The notes beneath the pieces were generated by a model, which saw only the letters and a list, made by a program, of their open reading frames with translations, did no database searches and was not told the origin of the DNA. From the NCBI GenBank assembly GCA_015057435.1, contig SVEJ01000028.1, forward strand, positions 1-40,645: DNA of 40,645 bases, in the 5' to 3' direction. The first letter of the stretch is position 1; each line of letters begins with the position of its first letter. Positions 1 through 8,442 of this stretch are shown here, in pieces. Position numbers and translations under genes: made by a program. The DNA is from Lachnospiraceae bacterium. Its GTDB lineage: Bacteria > Bacillota > Clostridia > Lachnospirales > Lachnospiraceae.

Positions 1-192
1 ATACCTATGGTTTTACATTTTATATATGATGTATTTGCTAATTTGGCAGACTATATTGAATGGAACAATTCAACTCTGTTTGTAAATATGAATTCAATAT
101 TTGACATAATGCTTATAATTATGTTTGCTATTTCCGTTATAATGCTTTTGATGAAAGCAAAAAACGATAAAGAAAATGTGACTCTAACCTGA
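1..192 (+). CDS. C-terminal fragment of a membrane protein, possibly CPBP family
   Basis: The reading frame is open from the first base of the window, so this is the 3' end of a gene that begins outside it; the ATG at 7 is probably internal. The visible 63 residues hold an HFIYDVFANL segment followed by a hydrophobic helix (FDIMLIIMFAISVIMLLM) and a short charged tail. An H-x3-D/N pattern followed by a last transmembrane helix resembles the C-terminal motif of CPBP intramembrane proteases, but it is too short to prove this. The GNAT gene follows after 36 bases. Confidence 0.4.
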   Translation: MPMVLHFIYDVFANLADYIEWNNSTLFVNMNSIFDIMLIIMFAISVIMLLMKAKNDKENVTLT

Positions 193-228
193 CAACACAC
201 GCTCAACTTTCAGTTTAAAGGAGAATAT

Positions 229-684
229 ATGGAATACAGAAAAGCGACAACTAAAGAAGCACAACTAGTTTGTGATATTGTGCGGGAAACGAAAGCAAGA
301 ATATTTCCTCATTATTACACACAAGCAGTAGTTGACTTCTTTGGAAGATTAAATAGTATTGACAACATTAAGAAGGACATAGAAGAAGGAAGAATCGATG
401 TCTTAGTAGTTAATGACAAGATTGTAGGTACAGGAAGCCGTAGGGATAATCATATCACTAGAGTATATGTATTACCTGAATTTCAGGGACAAGGTTTTGG
501 TTCTGTGATTATGGACCATTTGGAAGAAGAAATATTTAAGGAATATGATTATTGTGATTTGGATGCGTCACTTCCGGCGACAATATTTTATGAACATAGA
601 GGGTATCACACAGTAGAACATTGTAAGCATGATATTGGTGATGGTGAAGTGATGATTTATGAAATTATGCGAAAAGAGGTATAA
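229..684 (+). CDS. GNAT-family N-acetyltransferase
   Basis: Predicted acetyl-CoA-dependent N-acetyltransferase of 151 residues, normal for a single GNAT domain. The acetyl-CoA binding motif A is seen as VYVLPEFQGQGFGSVIMDHL (Q-x-x-G-x-G after a hydrophobic strand), and the C-terminal part has the usual FYEHRGYHTVE element (motif B, 'Y-x-x-x-G-F/Y'). AAAGGAGA lies just upstream of the ATG. The stop codon is one base before the ribD start, so the gene is probably co-transcribed with the riboflavin genes. The substrate cannot be told from sequence; the link to riboflavin synthesis is only positional. Confidence 0.85.
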   Translation: MEYRKATTKEAQLVCDIVRETKARIFPHYYTQAVVDFFGRLNSIDNIKKDIEEGRIDVLVVNDKIVGTGSRRDNHITRVYVLPEFQGQGFGSVIMDHLEEEIFKEYDYCDLDASLPATIFYEHRGYHTVEHCKHDIGDGEVMIYEIMRKEV

Positions 685-685
685 C

Positions 686-1807
686 ATGTCAGACAACAGA
701 GCATACATGCAACGAGCAATTGAATTAGCAAAGCAAGGTGTCGGTAAGGTGAATCCGAATCCGTTAGTAGGTGCTGTTATCGTCAAAGATGGTAAAATTA
801 TCAGCGAAGGTTATCACAGAGTTTATGGTGATTTGCATGCAGAAAGAAACGCATTTGCAAACCTTGCCAATAAAGAGGATGCAAAGGGAGCAGAAATGTA
901 TGTAACCTTAGAACCTTGTTGTCATCATGGCAAGCAACCACCGTGTACGGAAGCGATTATTGAGCATGGGATTTCTAAGGTGTATGTTGGTTCTAATGAC
1001 CCCAATGAGATGGTGGCAGGAAAGGGCATACAGATACTTCGCGATGCAGGAATTGAAGTGGTGACAGAGTTCATGAAGGAAGAATGTGATGCATTAAATC
1101 CGGTGTTCTTCCACTACATTACAACAAAGACACCATTTGTACTGATGAAATATGCTATGACATTAGACGGCAAGATTGCCACGAGAACAGGACATTCCCA
1201 GTGGATTTCCAATGAGAAATCCAGAGAACGGGTACAACAGACAAGAAATGCGTTAAAGGGTATTATGGTGGGAATTGGAACGGTATTAAATGATGACCCG
1301 CACTTGACCTGTAGGATGGAAGATGGCAGGAATCCGATTCGTATTATCTGCGATTCCAAATTGCGCATACCGCTAACCAGCAATGTGGTAACTACGGCGA
1401 AGGAAATTCCAACTATTGTAGCAACCATTGCACCACATCCGGAGTACACCAGGTTTTGGAACCAGCAAAAACAGGATCTAGAAGAAGAAGGTGTAGAGGT
1501 TCTAGTGGTAGCAGAGAAGGAAGGTAGATTAGACCTTCAGGATTTGATGGCGAAACTAGGCGAAAAGCAGATAGATGGTATTTTATTAGAAGGTGGTTCC
1601 ACTCTCAATTATGCAGCTTTGCAAGCAGGTGTTGTAAACCGTATTGAAGCCTATGTGGCACCAAAGTTTTTCGGTGGTTCCGGATTCTTCACCCCGGTTG
1701 GCGGTGAGGGCGTGGAGCTTGCTACAGAAGCTTATGGATGTAAGCTCATTTCTACCGAGTGTATTGATGGGGATGTACTGTTGACCTATGAGGTTTGCAA
1801 GAATTAA
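686..1807 (+). CDS. ribD: RibD: bifunctional riboflavin-specific deaminase / reductase
   Basis: Catalyses two middle steps of riboflavin synthesis: deamination of the pyrimidine made by GTP cyclohydrolase II, then NADPH-dependent reduction of its ribosyl side chain. The N-terminal deaminase domain (about residues 1-145) carries the zinc motifs HAERNAF and EPCCHHGKQPPC. The reductase domain (about 146-365) has GKIATRTGHSQWISN and the EGGSTLNYAAL element. At 373 residues it is full length. I placed the start at 686, preceded by AAAGAGG and giving the usual N-terminus MSDNRAYMQRAIELA, rather than at an in-frame ATG inside the preceding GNAT gene. No FMN riboswitch is visible upstream. Confidence 0.96.
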   Translation: MSDNRAYMQRAIELAKQGVGKVNPNPLVGAVIVKDGKIISEGYHRVYGDLHAERNAFANLANKEDAKGAEMYVTLEPCCHHGKQPPCTEAIIEHGISKVYVGSNDPNEMVAGKGIQILRDAGIEVVTEFMKEECDALNPVFFHYITTKTPFVLMKYAMTLDGKIATRTGHSQWISNEKSRERVQQTRNALKGIMVGIGTVLNDDPHLTCRMEDGRNPIRIICDSKLRIPLTSNVVTTAKEIPTIVATIAPHPEYTRFWNQQKQDLEEEGVEVLVVAEKEGRLDLQDLMAKLGEKQIDGILLEGGSTLNYAALQAGVVNRIEAYVAPKFFGGSGFFTPVGGEGVELATEAYGCKLISTECIDGDVLLTYEVCKN

Positions 1808-1876
1808 AAACGTTTGGAATAAACTTTGGGTTGGAGTAAGAGTTACTATAATCAAAACAACCAAGAGGACTAATAT

Positions 1877-2245
1877 ATGAGCATAAAATCATGGATTAAG
1901 AAAGTAAAAAATGGATATGTAATTAAGCAGGCAAGAAATGCAAAGATTCCAACCTTTGAATCAAGTGAAGTGACAAGAAGACATTACATCTTCAAAGGTA
2001 GAGTACAAAAGGTTGGTTTTCGCATCGAAGTTATTGAATTGGCAAAACGTCTAGGACTAACCGGATGGGTGAACAACCTTGAAAACGGAGATGTGGAAGC
2101 GGAGTTACAAGGACCGAAGAATAGGATTGATTTCTTGGTAGCATTTATGGAGTCTTTGAAACGAATCAAGATTGCATCTAAGGAAGTGAATGAAATTCCG
2201 GTTCTGGAAGACGAGAAGGAATTTGAGAGTGATAAAGAGTATTAG
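1877..2245 (+). CDS. Acylphosphatase-like protein with an N-terminal extension
   Basis: Predicted acylphosphatase (EC 3.6.1.7 family), hydrolysing carboxyl-phosphate bonds such as those in acetyl phosphate or carbamoyl phosphate. The signature is clear: GRVQKVGFR with the phosphate-binding Arg49, then GWVNNLENGDVE with the catalytic Asn67. Acylphosphatases are usually about 90 residues; this one is 122, with a basic lead-in of about 34 residues (KSWIKKVKNGYVIKQARNAK) and an acidic tail. AAGAGGA precedes the ATG. It sits 69 bases after ribD and 25 bases before the next gene, inside the riboflavin cluster, although acylphosphatase has no known role in that pathway. Confidence 0.88.
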   Translation: MSIKSWIKKVKNGYVIKQARNAKIPTFESSEVTRRHYIFKGRVQKVGFRIEVIELAKRLGLTGWVNNLENGDVEAELQGPKNRIDFLVAFMESLKRIKIASKEVNEIPVLEDEKEFESDKEY

Positions 2246-2270
2246 ATTGTAACTATAGGAGAACAAATAA

Positions 2271-2819
2271 ATGGAACTGATGAAGGGAAGACCGGTGGAT
2301 GAAACCGGTAGACTAGAGAAAGAAATCAAGGTATACGATTTGTTAGATAGCCTGGGAATTGAATACGAGCGAACTGACCATGAGGAAGCCAATACCATGG
2401 AGGCTTGCAATGAGATAGATAAGGTCTTAGATGTGATTATTTGCAAGAATTTGTTTCTCTGCAACCGACAGGAAACCCAGTTTTATCTTTTGATGATGCC
2501 GGGGGATAAACCATTTAAGACAAAGGATATTTCTAAGCAGATTGGAAGTGCAAGACTCTCATTTGGGAAAGCAGAATTCATGGAAGAATATTTGAATATT
2601 AAACCGGGAGCAGTGTCTATTATGGGACTTATGAACGATACCGAAAAACATGTGCAGCTTTTGATTGATAAACCGGTGGTGGAAAGTGAGTACATCGGAT
2701 GTCATCCGTGTGTCAGCACATCCAGTCTTAAGATAAAGACGAAGGATGTGTTGGAGAAGTTTGTGACCGCAGTTGGTCATGAACCAATTATTGTGGATTT
2801 GCCGGAAGTGGAGGAATAG
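2271..2819 (+). CDS. YbaK/ProX-type aminoacyl-tRNA deacylase (prolyl-tRNA editing domain)
   Basis: A 182-residue protein matching free-standing prolyl-tRNA synthetase editing domains (ProX/PrdX/YbaK group), which remove wrongly attached alanine or cysteine from tRNA-Pro. Visible family elements are CKNLFLCNRQ with GDKPFKTKDI downstream (the lysine-containing active-site strand), ARLSFGKAEFMEEYL, a PGAVSIMGLMND segment, and HPCVSTSSLKI near the end. AGGAGAA precedes the ATG. It ends one base before ribE, so it is translationally close to riboflavin synthase. It is a translation-fidelity gene inside a metabolic operon. Which misacylated tRNA it edits cannot be told by eye. Confidence 0.88.
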   Translation: MELMKGRPVDETGRLEKEIKVYDLLDSLGIEYERTDHEEANTMEACNEIDKVLDVIICKNLFLCNRQETQFYLLMMPGDKPFKTKDISKQIGSARLSFGKAEFMEEYLNIKPGAVSIMGLMNDTEKHVQLLIDKPVVESEYIGCHPCVSTSSLKIKTKDVLEKFVTAVGHEPIIVDLPEVEE

Positions 2820-2820
2820 T

Positions 2821-3489
2821 ATGTTTACAGGAATAGTAGAAGAAATTGGCACTGTCGTTTCTATCAGCAAGGGTGTACAATCATCTAAGCTGACATTGCA
2901 GGGCAATGTGATATTTGAGGATATGCACATTGGCGATTCCATTGCGGTGAATGGAGTGTGTCTGACGGTGACAACCAAGACCAGCAACACATTTACCGTG
3001 GATGTCATGGCAGAGACTTTGCGGCGTTCTTCCTTGGGTAGCTTAACCAATGGAAGCAAGGTGAATATGGAGCGTGCTATGGCAGCAAATGGACGCTTTG
3101 GCGGACATATTGTCAGTGGTCATATTGATGGAACGGGAGAAATTGAAAGTTTTGTGAAAGAGGACAATGCGGTGTGGGTAACGATTAAGACACCGGCTAA
3201 GATTTTGAAGTATATTATCGAGAAGGGTTCCATTACAATTGATGGGATTTCTCTCACAGTCGCTTACGTGGATAGCCATTGTTTCAAAGTATCGTTGATT
3301 CCGCATACCGCAGCAAACACAACACTGCTTAGTAAAAAAACCGGCGATGTCGTGAACTTAGAAAATGATATTGTTGGGAAGTATATAGACAAGCTGTTAC
3401 ATTTTAAGGTTGATACAGAAGAAGAACATGATAACAAGAAGGAATCAGGAATTTCCATGGATTTTCTTGCAAAAAACGGTTTTATGTAA
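2821..3489 (+). CDS. ribE: Riboflavin synthase alpha subunit
   Basis: Forms riboflavin from two molecules of 6,7-dimethyl-8-ribityllumazine. The protein begins MFTGIVEEIGTV, the invariant start of the family, and contains two lumazine-binding repeats; the second opens around VSGHIDGTGEI. At 222 residues it is full length. I chose the ATG at 2821, one base after the preceding stop, because the family N-terminus starts exactly there; the frame is open further upstream only by chance. GGAAGTGGAGG lies just before it. The last 20 or so residues (EEEHDNKKESG onward) resemble the variable tail of clostridial homologues. The symbol ribE follows Gram-negative use; Bacillus calls it ribB. Confidence 0.96.
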   Translation: MFTGIVEEIGTVVSISKGVQSSKLTLQGNVIFEDMHIGDSIAVNGVCLTVTTKTSNTFTVDVMAETLRRSSLGSLTNGSKVNMERAMAANGRFGGHIVSGHIDGTGEIESFVKEDNAVWVTIKTPAKILKYIIEKGSITIDGISLTVAYVDSHCFKVSLIPHTAANTTLLSKKTGDVVNLENDIVGKYIDKLLHFKVDTEEEHDNKKESGISMDFLAKNGFM

Positions 3490-3695
3490 ACTGATGTTGT
3501 TTTATAGACCTAAGTTTTATCCATGTAATTGTTGCTGACAAGTGATGAAAAATATTATGTTAATAAAATATGTAAAGTTGTTATGTTGACATATTATGCA
3601 AACTGCAGGCATGGATAGTTATACAGAAAGTGAACGATTCATGACTCTAATATAAACAAACAAATAATGTGAATAATATACAGGAGGATAGTAAC

Positions 3696-4898
3696 ATGTC
3701 AGAATTTAACACTACGGAAGAACTGCTTGAAGAACTTCGAGCAGGCAGAATCATTGTAGTATTAGACGATGAAGACAGAGAAAATGAAGGAGATGTGATA
3801 TGTGCGGCTGAGTTTGCCACCACAGAAAATGTGAATTTTATGGCGACACATGCTAAGGGATTGATTTGTATGCCAATGGATGCAAGCTACACAGACAAGC
3901 TCAATCTTCCGCAGATGTGTATTACCAATACGGATAATCACTGTACTGCATTTTCTGTTTCTATTGATCATGTGGATACCACCACAGGAATTTCCGCTTA
4001 TGAGCGAGGAATTACCGCTAGAAAATTTGTAGAGGATGATGTAAAGCCTAATGACTTCAGAAGACCGGGTCACATGTTCCCACTTGAGGCCAGACCGGGT
4101 GGCGTCATTGAGCGAAATGGTCACACAGAAGCAACGGTTGATTTCATGAAGCTTGCAGGCTTAAAGCCGGTTGGTCTTTGTTGTGAAATCATGAAGGATG
4201 ACGGAATGATGGCACGTAAGGATGATTTGATGGAATTTGCCAAGAAGCATGGCTTGAAAATAGGAACCATCAAGGATCTCGTTCAATACCGCAAGGAACA
4301 CGAAGTGTTTGTTGAACGTGTTGCCTGTGCGAAGATGCCGACAAGATATGGTGAATTTACAATTCACGGATATATCAATAAGTTAAATGGTGAACACCAT
4401 GTAGCGTTAGTGAAGGGTGATATCACAGACGGTGCACCGGTGTTGTGTCGCGTTCATTCCGAATGTTTGACAGGTGATGCCTTAGGCTCTGCGCGTTGTG
4501 ACTGTGGTCAGCAGTATGATGCGGCTATGAAAATGATTGCAAAGGAAGGAAGAGGTGTTCTTCTATATCTTCGCCAAGAAGGTCGTGGTATTGGATTGAT
4601 TAATAAGATTCGTGCCTATGAACTTCAAGATAACGGTCGTGATACCGTAGAGGCCAACTTAGAATTGGGATTTCCGGAAGATGCAAGAGACTACACCATC
4701 GGAACGCAGATTCTTGTGGATTTGGGCATCAAAGAACTTCGTCTTATGACGAATAATCCACTCAAAGTATATGGATTAGAGGGCTACGGTCTGAACATTG
4801 TAGAGCGTGTTCCAATCATCATGGAACCGGGCAAGTACGACGAATTCTACTTGCGCACCAAGCAGGAGAAGATGGGACATATCTTGAACTACAAGTAA
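3696..4898 (+). CDS. ribBA: RibBA: DHBP synthase / GTP cyclohydrolase II fusion
   Basis: Supplies both precursors of the pathway. The N-terminal domain (about residues 1-205) makes 3,4-dihydroxy-2-butanone 4-phosphate from ribulose 5-phosphate and shows [10 protein letters not shown] and [13 protein letters not shown]. The C-terminal GTP cyclohydrolase II domain (about 206-400) has the zinc ligands in [15 protein letters not shown] and the RQEGRGIGL motif. At 400 residues it is complete, with both sets of catalytic residues. AGGAGG lies 8 bases before the ATG at 3696. The 206 bases separating it from ribE are AT-rich; I see a TTGACA at 3586 but no convincing -10 box, and no FMN riboswitch. 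Confidence 0.96.
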   Translation: MSEFNTTEELLEELRAGRIIVVLDDEDRENEGDVICAAEFATTENVNFMATHAKGLICMPMDASYTDKLNLPQMCITNTDNHCTAFSVSIDHVDTTTGISAYERGITARKFVEDDVKPNDFRRPGHMFPLEARPGGVIERNGHTEATVDFMKLAGLKPVGLCCEIMKDDGMMARKDDLMEFAKKHGLKIGTIKDLVQYRKEHEVFVERVACAKMPTRYGEFTIHGYINKLNGEHHVALVKGDITDGAPVLCRVHSECLTGDALGSARCDCGQQYDAAMKMIAKEGRGVLLYLRQEGRGIGLINKIRAYELQDNGRDTVEANLELGFPEDARDYTIGTQILVDLGIKELRLMTNNPLKVYGLEGYGLNIVERVPIIMEPGKYDEFYLRTKQEKMGHILNYK

Positions 4899-4916
4899 TC
4901 AATCAGCAATAATTAG

Positions 4917-4947
4917 ACGATAAAGCTTTCATCCTTTATCGTTGTTT
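4917..4947 (+). terminator. Probable rho-independent terminator of ribBA
   Basis: ACGATAAAG and CTTTATCGT form a 9-bp perfect stem with an 8-base loop, followed by TTGTTTATT. The stem is AT-rich and the T-run interrupted, so termination may be partial. The T-run overlaps the possible -35 box of the ribH leader promoter. Confidence 0.6.
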
Positions 4948-4970
4948 ATTGGGAATATAGAAATTATAAA
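4942..4970 (+). promoter_or_regulatory. Candidate promoter for the ribH leader
   Basis: TTGTTT (4942-4947) and TATAAA (4965-4970) are separated by exactly 17 bases, giving a sigma-A-like promoter. Transcription from here would place the whole palindromic element at 4992-5193 in a 5' leader of roughly 250 bases before ribH. The -35 match is moderate (4 of 6). Confidence 0.45.
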
Positions 4971-4991
4971 ATTAATTGAGAACACGTATAT

Positions 4992-5193
4992 GATGATTGT
5001 GAAACTCTTGAGGATGTAGAATTATTTGTATGAATTTAATAAGCACCATAAGCAGGTGCTGACAATTCGTCGGTACTTAGCAAGACGAAGTCGAGCTTAG
5101 TACCGCTACGCATTGTCGCAAGTGCGAACGTCCTGCGTTGGTTTATTAAATTTATACAATTATCACAGGATAAGGAAAAGTTTCACAATCATC
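4992..5193 (+). repeat. 202-bp palindromic structured element in the ribH leader (MITE-like or structured RNA)
   Basis: Two 51-base arms (4992-5042 and 5143-5193) are inverted repeats of each other. The outer 15 bases match perfectly (GATGATTGTGAAACT and its complement), the inner 17 match at 16, and overall 38 of 51 pair. The 100-base core folds further: GACAAT (5061) pairs with ATTGTC (5112), enclosing a hairpin CGGTACT/AGTACCG (5071-5105) with inner AGC/GCT and GAC-GAA-GTC. GGTGCT (5055) can pair with AGCACC (5042), or the overlapping GCAGG (5052) can pair with CCTGC (5132), so two folds compete. No protein is encoded and no target-site duplication is clear. It fills most of the 332-base gap between ribBA and ribH. 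A non-autonomous repeat and a regulatory leader RNA are both possible. Confidence 0.75.
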
Positions 5194-5230
5194 TTGAAAG
5201 AATTTTATATCAAGAAAGGAAGAGAAAAAT

Positions 5231-5692
5231 ATGAAAACTTTAGAAGGAAAATTAGTTGCAAAGGACATGAAGGTAGGCATTGTTGCCGCAAGATTTAACG
5301 AGTTCATCGTTTCAAAGTTGATTGGTGGAGCAGTAGATGGATTGACACGTCACGACGTGCCTGAGGATAATATCACATTGGCATGGGTACCGGGTGCATT
5401 TGAAATTCCGGTTGCTGCAAAGAAGATGGCAGAGTCAGGAAACTACGATGCAGTAATCTGCTTAGGTACCGTTATCCGTGGTGCAACCAGTCATTATGAT
5501 TATGTGTGTAATGAGGTTTCTAAAGGAATTGCACAGGTTTCTATGAATACAGGTGTACCGGTAATGTTCGGTATTGTTACAACAGAGAATATCGAGCAGG
5601 CAATTGAGCGTGCAGGTACCAAGGCCGGTAATAAAGGTTATGATTGTGCGTTAGGTGCAATCGAGATGGTTAATCTTTTACAGCAGATGTAA
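5231..5692 (+). CDS. ribH: 6,7-dimethyl-8-ribityllumazine synthase
   Basis: Condenses 3,4-dihydroxy-2-butanone 4-phosphate (from RibBA) with the pyrimidine made by RibD to give the lumazine used by riboflavin synthase; family members assemble into pentamers or 60-mer capsids. Signatures are [11 protein letters not shown], the [10 protein letters not shown] loop, and [14 protein letters not shown] with the catalytic histidine. At 153 residues it is full length. AGAAAGGAAGAG precedes the ATG. Unlike the other rib genes it is separated by a terminator-like hairpin and the palindromic element at 4992-5193, so it may be a separate or conditionally read transcription unit. Confidence 0.96.
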   Translation: MKTLEGKLVAKDMKVGIVAARFNEFIVSKLIGGAVDGLTRHDVPEDNITLAWVPGAFEIPVAAKKMAESGNYDAVICLGTVIRGATSHYDYVCNEVSKGIAQVSMNTGVPVMFGIVTTENIEQAIERAGTKAGNKGYDCALGAIEMVNLLQQM

Positions 5693-5748
5693 TCTCTGTA
5701 GAAAAATAAACATAGCTATGAAGTATAGCATGAAAGAAGGGAAAGAAA

Positions 5749-6540
5749 ATGCCAGCATTGTTATTTTTTGACATTGATGGAACACTAGTTACATTGGATC
5801 AAGAGCATGTTATGCCGGAAAGTACCAAGGTTGCACTCAATAAGGCAAAAGCGAATGGTCATAAGATATTTATCAATACCGGACGCGTGAAAACTGCGAT
5901 TGATAAGCATTTGCTTAACTTTGGATTTGACGGATTTGTATGCGGTTGCGGTACTTATGCAGAGTATAACGGAGAAGTCATTTATCATCACACACTCACA
6001 AAAGAGCAGTGCTTAGAACAGGCTGAAGTGCTTCGGAAGTGTAACTATCATACAATTTTTGAAAAGTATGATCGCCTTTTTATTGAGGGAGAACATGGTC
6101 CGGGAAGCTTTTTGGAGTACATTTATAACTATTTTTCCAAAAACTCGGATTATCCGATTGAAGGACCGGATTCACCGGAATTTTTGTTTGATAAGTTTAC
6201 AACAGCCCAGATGCCGGATAGTGATGTAAAAACCTTCGTCGATTACTTTTCAAAGGATTATGATCTGATACCGCATTTTAATGATGTATACGAGGTCGTA
6301 CCGAGAGGATGCAGCAAAGCAACCGGAATTCAGCAGGTGATGAAGCATTTGGGTGTGGATTTGTCTGATTGCTATGCGTTTGGGGATTCCATAAATGATA
6401 TGGAAATGTTAAAATATGTACCACATTCGGTAGGAATGGGAAATTCCGTACCTGACATTTTTTCGGTGGTAGAATATCGTACTACGGATATTGATGATAA
6501 TGGTATTATGAATGCGTTACTGCATTATGATTTGATATAA
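5749..6540 (+). CDS. HAD-superfamily hydrolase, Cof-type
   Basis: Haloacid-dehalogenase phosphatase of the Cof/IIB group, 263 residues. Motif I is FFDIDGTLV with nucleophile Asp8 and Asp10; motif II is in FINTGR; motif IV is FGDSINDMEML. A type C2 cap lies between about residues 80 and 185. Typical substrates are phosphosugars, pyridoxal phosphate or flavin intermediates. The dephosphorylation of the RibD product is done by HAD enzymes of this kind in several bacteria, and this gene lies 56 bases after ribH, so that role is an attractive but unproven inference. AAGAAGGGAAAG precedes the ATG. Confidence 0.88.
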   Translation: MPALLFFDIDGTLVTLDQEHVMPESTKVALNKAKANGHKIFINTGRVKTAIDKHLLNFGFDGFVCGCGTYAEYNGEVIYHHTLTKEQCLEQAEVLRKCNYHTIFEKYDRLFIEGEHGPGSFLEYIYNYFSKNSDYPIEGPDSPEFLFDKFTTAQMPDSDVKTFVDYFSKDYDLIPHFNDVYEVVPRGCSKATGIQQVMKHLGVDLSDCYAFGDSINDMEMLKYVPHSVGMGNSVPDIFSVVEYRTTDIDDNGIMNALLHYDLI

Positions 6541-6567
6541 TCTTGTAAACAGTAAGGGGAAATGGAG

Positions 6568-8421
6568 ATGTTTCGATTAAAAGAACAACAATTACATAGT
6601 ATTATATGGGTGATGGTCGTTGTTACTGTTGCTTTTTTCGGGTTCTTTGGATTAGGAAAACCACTTATGAATGAGCATTCCCCGGCTTTAAGAGGATTGA
6701 CTGATTTGTCTGACGGATGGGTTGCAACATATGAGACAACGGACAAAGAAAAACTTGCCGAATATCAAAAAAGCAGTTTTTTGGATCAAGGTAAAGAGGT
6801 TCCGAAAGAGGAGCAGTTTCATATATTAGAAGTGCTGACGACACCTGCAACGTTATCCCTAAGAACTGACACGCAGGTTGTGATGACACATCTTGTTCCG
6901 GTCATAGAGCAGGAAGCGTATTATCTTGTTATGGAACTGGATAATGCAAAAATGCAAGTGTTTATTGAGGATCAGATGATCTATTCAAGCAATGATAAGG
7001 AACAAATGGTACCGGTAAAACATGTGATTCCGTTATTGCCGGAATACAGTAATTCCATGTTGACAATACGTGTGACAGATGTAGTTTCAGACGAACTGAC
7101 AATAGAAGGATTTACATTTGGTAATTACAATCAGTTGTTGGTTTCAATGATTCAAAAAGATGGTTTTTTCATTGTAATTGGTTTTGTCCTTTTGCTTTGG
7201 AGTTTTACCATGTTTTTGATTTGGGTTCTTGTGAAAAATACGTGGCAGCAAAAAAGAGTGCTTTTTTATGGAAGTATGGAAGGACTCCTGTTAGGAGCTT
7301 GCCATTTGGCTTGTACACAGCTGATTCCGATTATGACAGGTTGGAATTATGGGACATTTATACTAAGAAGTTGTATTATTTTGATAAGTACAATCTTGCA
7401 TCTTATGATTGTCAGATGCTTTGTTTACAAAAAGAAGGTTTTGACAATTGTAGATGTGGCCGTTTTGCTTGTTGCTGTTTTATATATTAGTGTTATGGTT
7501 TTACAAGCATTTTCGCTCTTACATTTTGATGCAATTTATTACATTGTTTTTGGCGTATATTGGCTTGTTGTATTAGCCTTTACGATTGTATTGTCAATCA
7601 CCATTTTTGATTACAAGCGAAAAGAAGGCATGCCGATTTTTGTGGCGAATGTTGTTTTGCTTCTTTGTGGACTTTGTCAGATTATTATGCATTTTGCAGG
7701 AAGACAAATGCGTGTTAATATTTCCTATATCAGTGTGGGGTTGGCAGTCTATATAATCTATGTTTGTATGTATGGAATTAAACAGGCGTTTTATGTTGTT
7801 CCGAAGAAGGAAGAAAAACCAATAGATGAAAAAGAAATTCGCGAGAAGATGATAGAACAAATGAATCCGAATCTTTTGTTTGCTTCTTTCCAGACCTTAC
7901 AGAATTTGATTAAAAATGGTTCGGATAAGAGTGTGAAAATGATATATTATATCTCTGTATATGTCAGGGATAATTTTAAGGCTTTAGAAAGTGAAGGTGA
8001 CATTGTATCATTTCAGGAGGAATTAGAACATATTATTGCATATTTGCAGTTGCAAAAAACGAGAAATCATCAGATGGATTATGCAATTGAATGTAAGGTG
8101 AAGGAATTTCAGGTTCCGCGTCACAGTATTGAACCGTTTGTTGAAAATGCAGTAAAACATGGTCTGTATAATCATGGCAACAAAGGAAATGTTGTGATAA
8201 GAACTTATATGCGACAAGATGGATATGCAATTCAGATTATTGATGATGGTGCCGGATTTGATACAACCGTATTGAAAAAGAAAACAACAACACTTGCCAA
8301 AAAGCTGATGTTGTTAGAACAAAAATGTAATGCAAAGACAGAAGTGATTTCTCGTCCGGATAAGGGGACTGTTATTACGATTGTATTACCGATGTTAGAG
8401 AATGATTTGTTAGAAGAGTGA
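6568..8421 (+). CDS. LytS/YesM-type sensor histidine kinase homologue lacking the phospho-acceptor His
   Basis: A 617-residue membrane protein: N-terminal helix, extracellular domain to about residue 200, about seven hydrophobic helices (200-405), then a His_kinase/HATPase region. The dimerisation helix should read QxNPHFLFN; here it is QMNPNLLFAS, with Asn435 (codon AAT at 7870) in the histidine's place. The ATPase N-box (VENAVKHGL, Asn527) and G1 box (DDGAGFD, from 559) are kept, but the G2 box GxGLxN has become TTLAKKLML. It is therefore probably a pseudokinase or a partner for another kinase; no response regulator is next to it. I chose ATG 6568, 7 bases after AAGGGGA, over the ATG at 6562, which is too close. 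Its sensor half resembles the cyclase at 9894. Confidence 0.82.
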   Translation: MFRLKEQQLHSIIWVMVVVTVAFFGFFGLGKPLMNEHSPALRGLTDLSDGWVATYETTDKEKLAEYQKSSFLDQGKEVPKEEQFHILEVLTTPATLSLRTDTQVVMTHLVPVIEQEAYYLVMELDNAKMQVFIEDQMIYSSNDKEQMVPVKHVIPLLPEYSNSMLTIRVTDVVSDELTIEGFTFGNYNQLLVSMIQKDGFFIVIGFVLLLWSFTMFLIWVLVKNTWQQKRVLFYGSMEGLLLGACHLACTQLIPIMTGWNYGTFILRSCIILISTILHLMIVRCFVYKKKVLTIVDVAVLLVAVLYISVMVLQAFSLLHFDAIYYIVFGVYWLVVLAFTIVLSITIFDYKRKEGMPIFVANVVLLLCGLCQIIMHFAGRQMRVNISYISVGLAVYIIYVCMYGIKQAFYVVPKKEEKPIDEKEIREKMIEQMNPNLLFASFQTLQNLIKNGSDKSVKMIYYISVYVRDNFKALESEGDIVSFQEELEHIIAYLQLQKTRNHQMDYAIECKVKEFQVPRHSIEPFVENAVKHGLYNHGNKGNVVIRTYMRQDGYAIQIIDDGAGFDTTVLKKKTTTLAKKLMLLEQKCNAKTEVISRPDKGTVITIVLPMLENDLLEE

Positions 8422-8442
8422 AATAAGGATAGGTGATGAAAC

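Noticed and set aside
2559..3059. A 166-codon minus-strand open frame across the deacylase and ribE
   Set aside because: Antisense to two clear genes, with no family resemblance or start signal.
4992..5193. Reading the ribH leader element as a divergent FMN riboswitch
   Set aside because: None of the RFN conserved blocks or its six-stem layout is present; the fold is a long two-arm hairpin with a small branched core.
5113..5298. A 61-codon frame overlapping the start of ribH
   Set aside because: It runs through the palindromic element and into ribH in another frame, and has no ribosome binding site.
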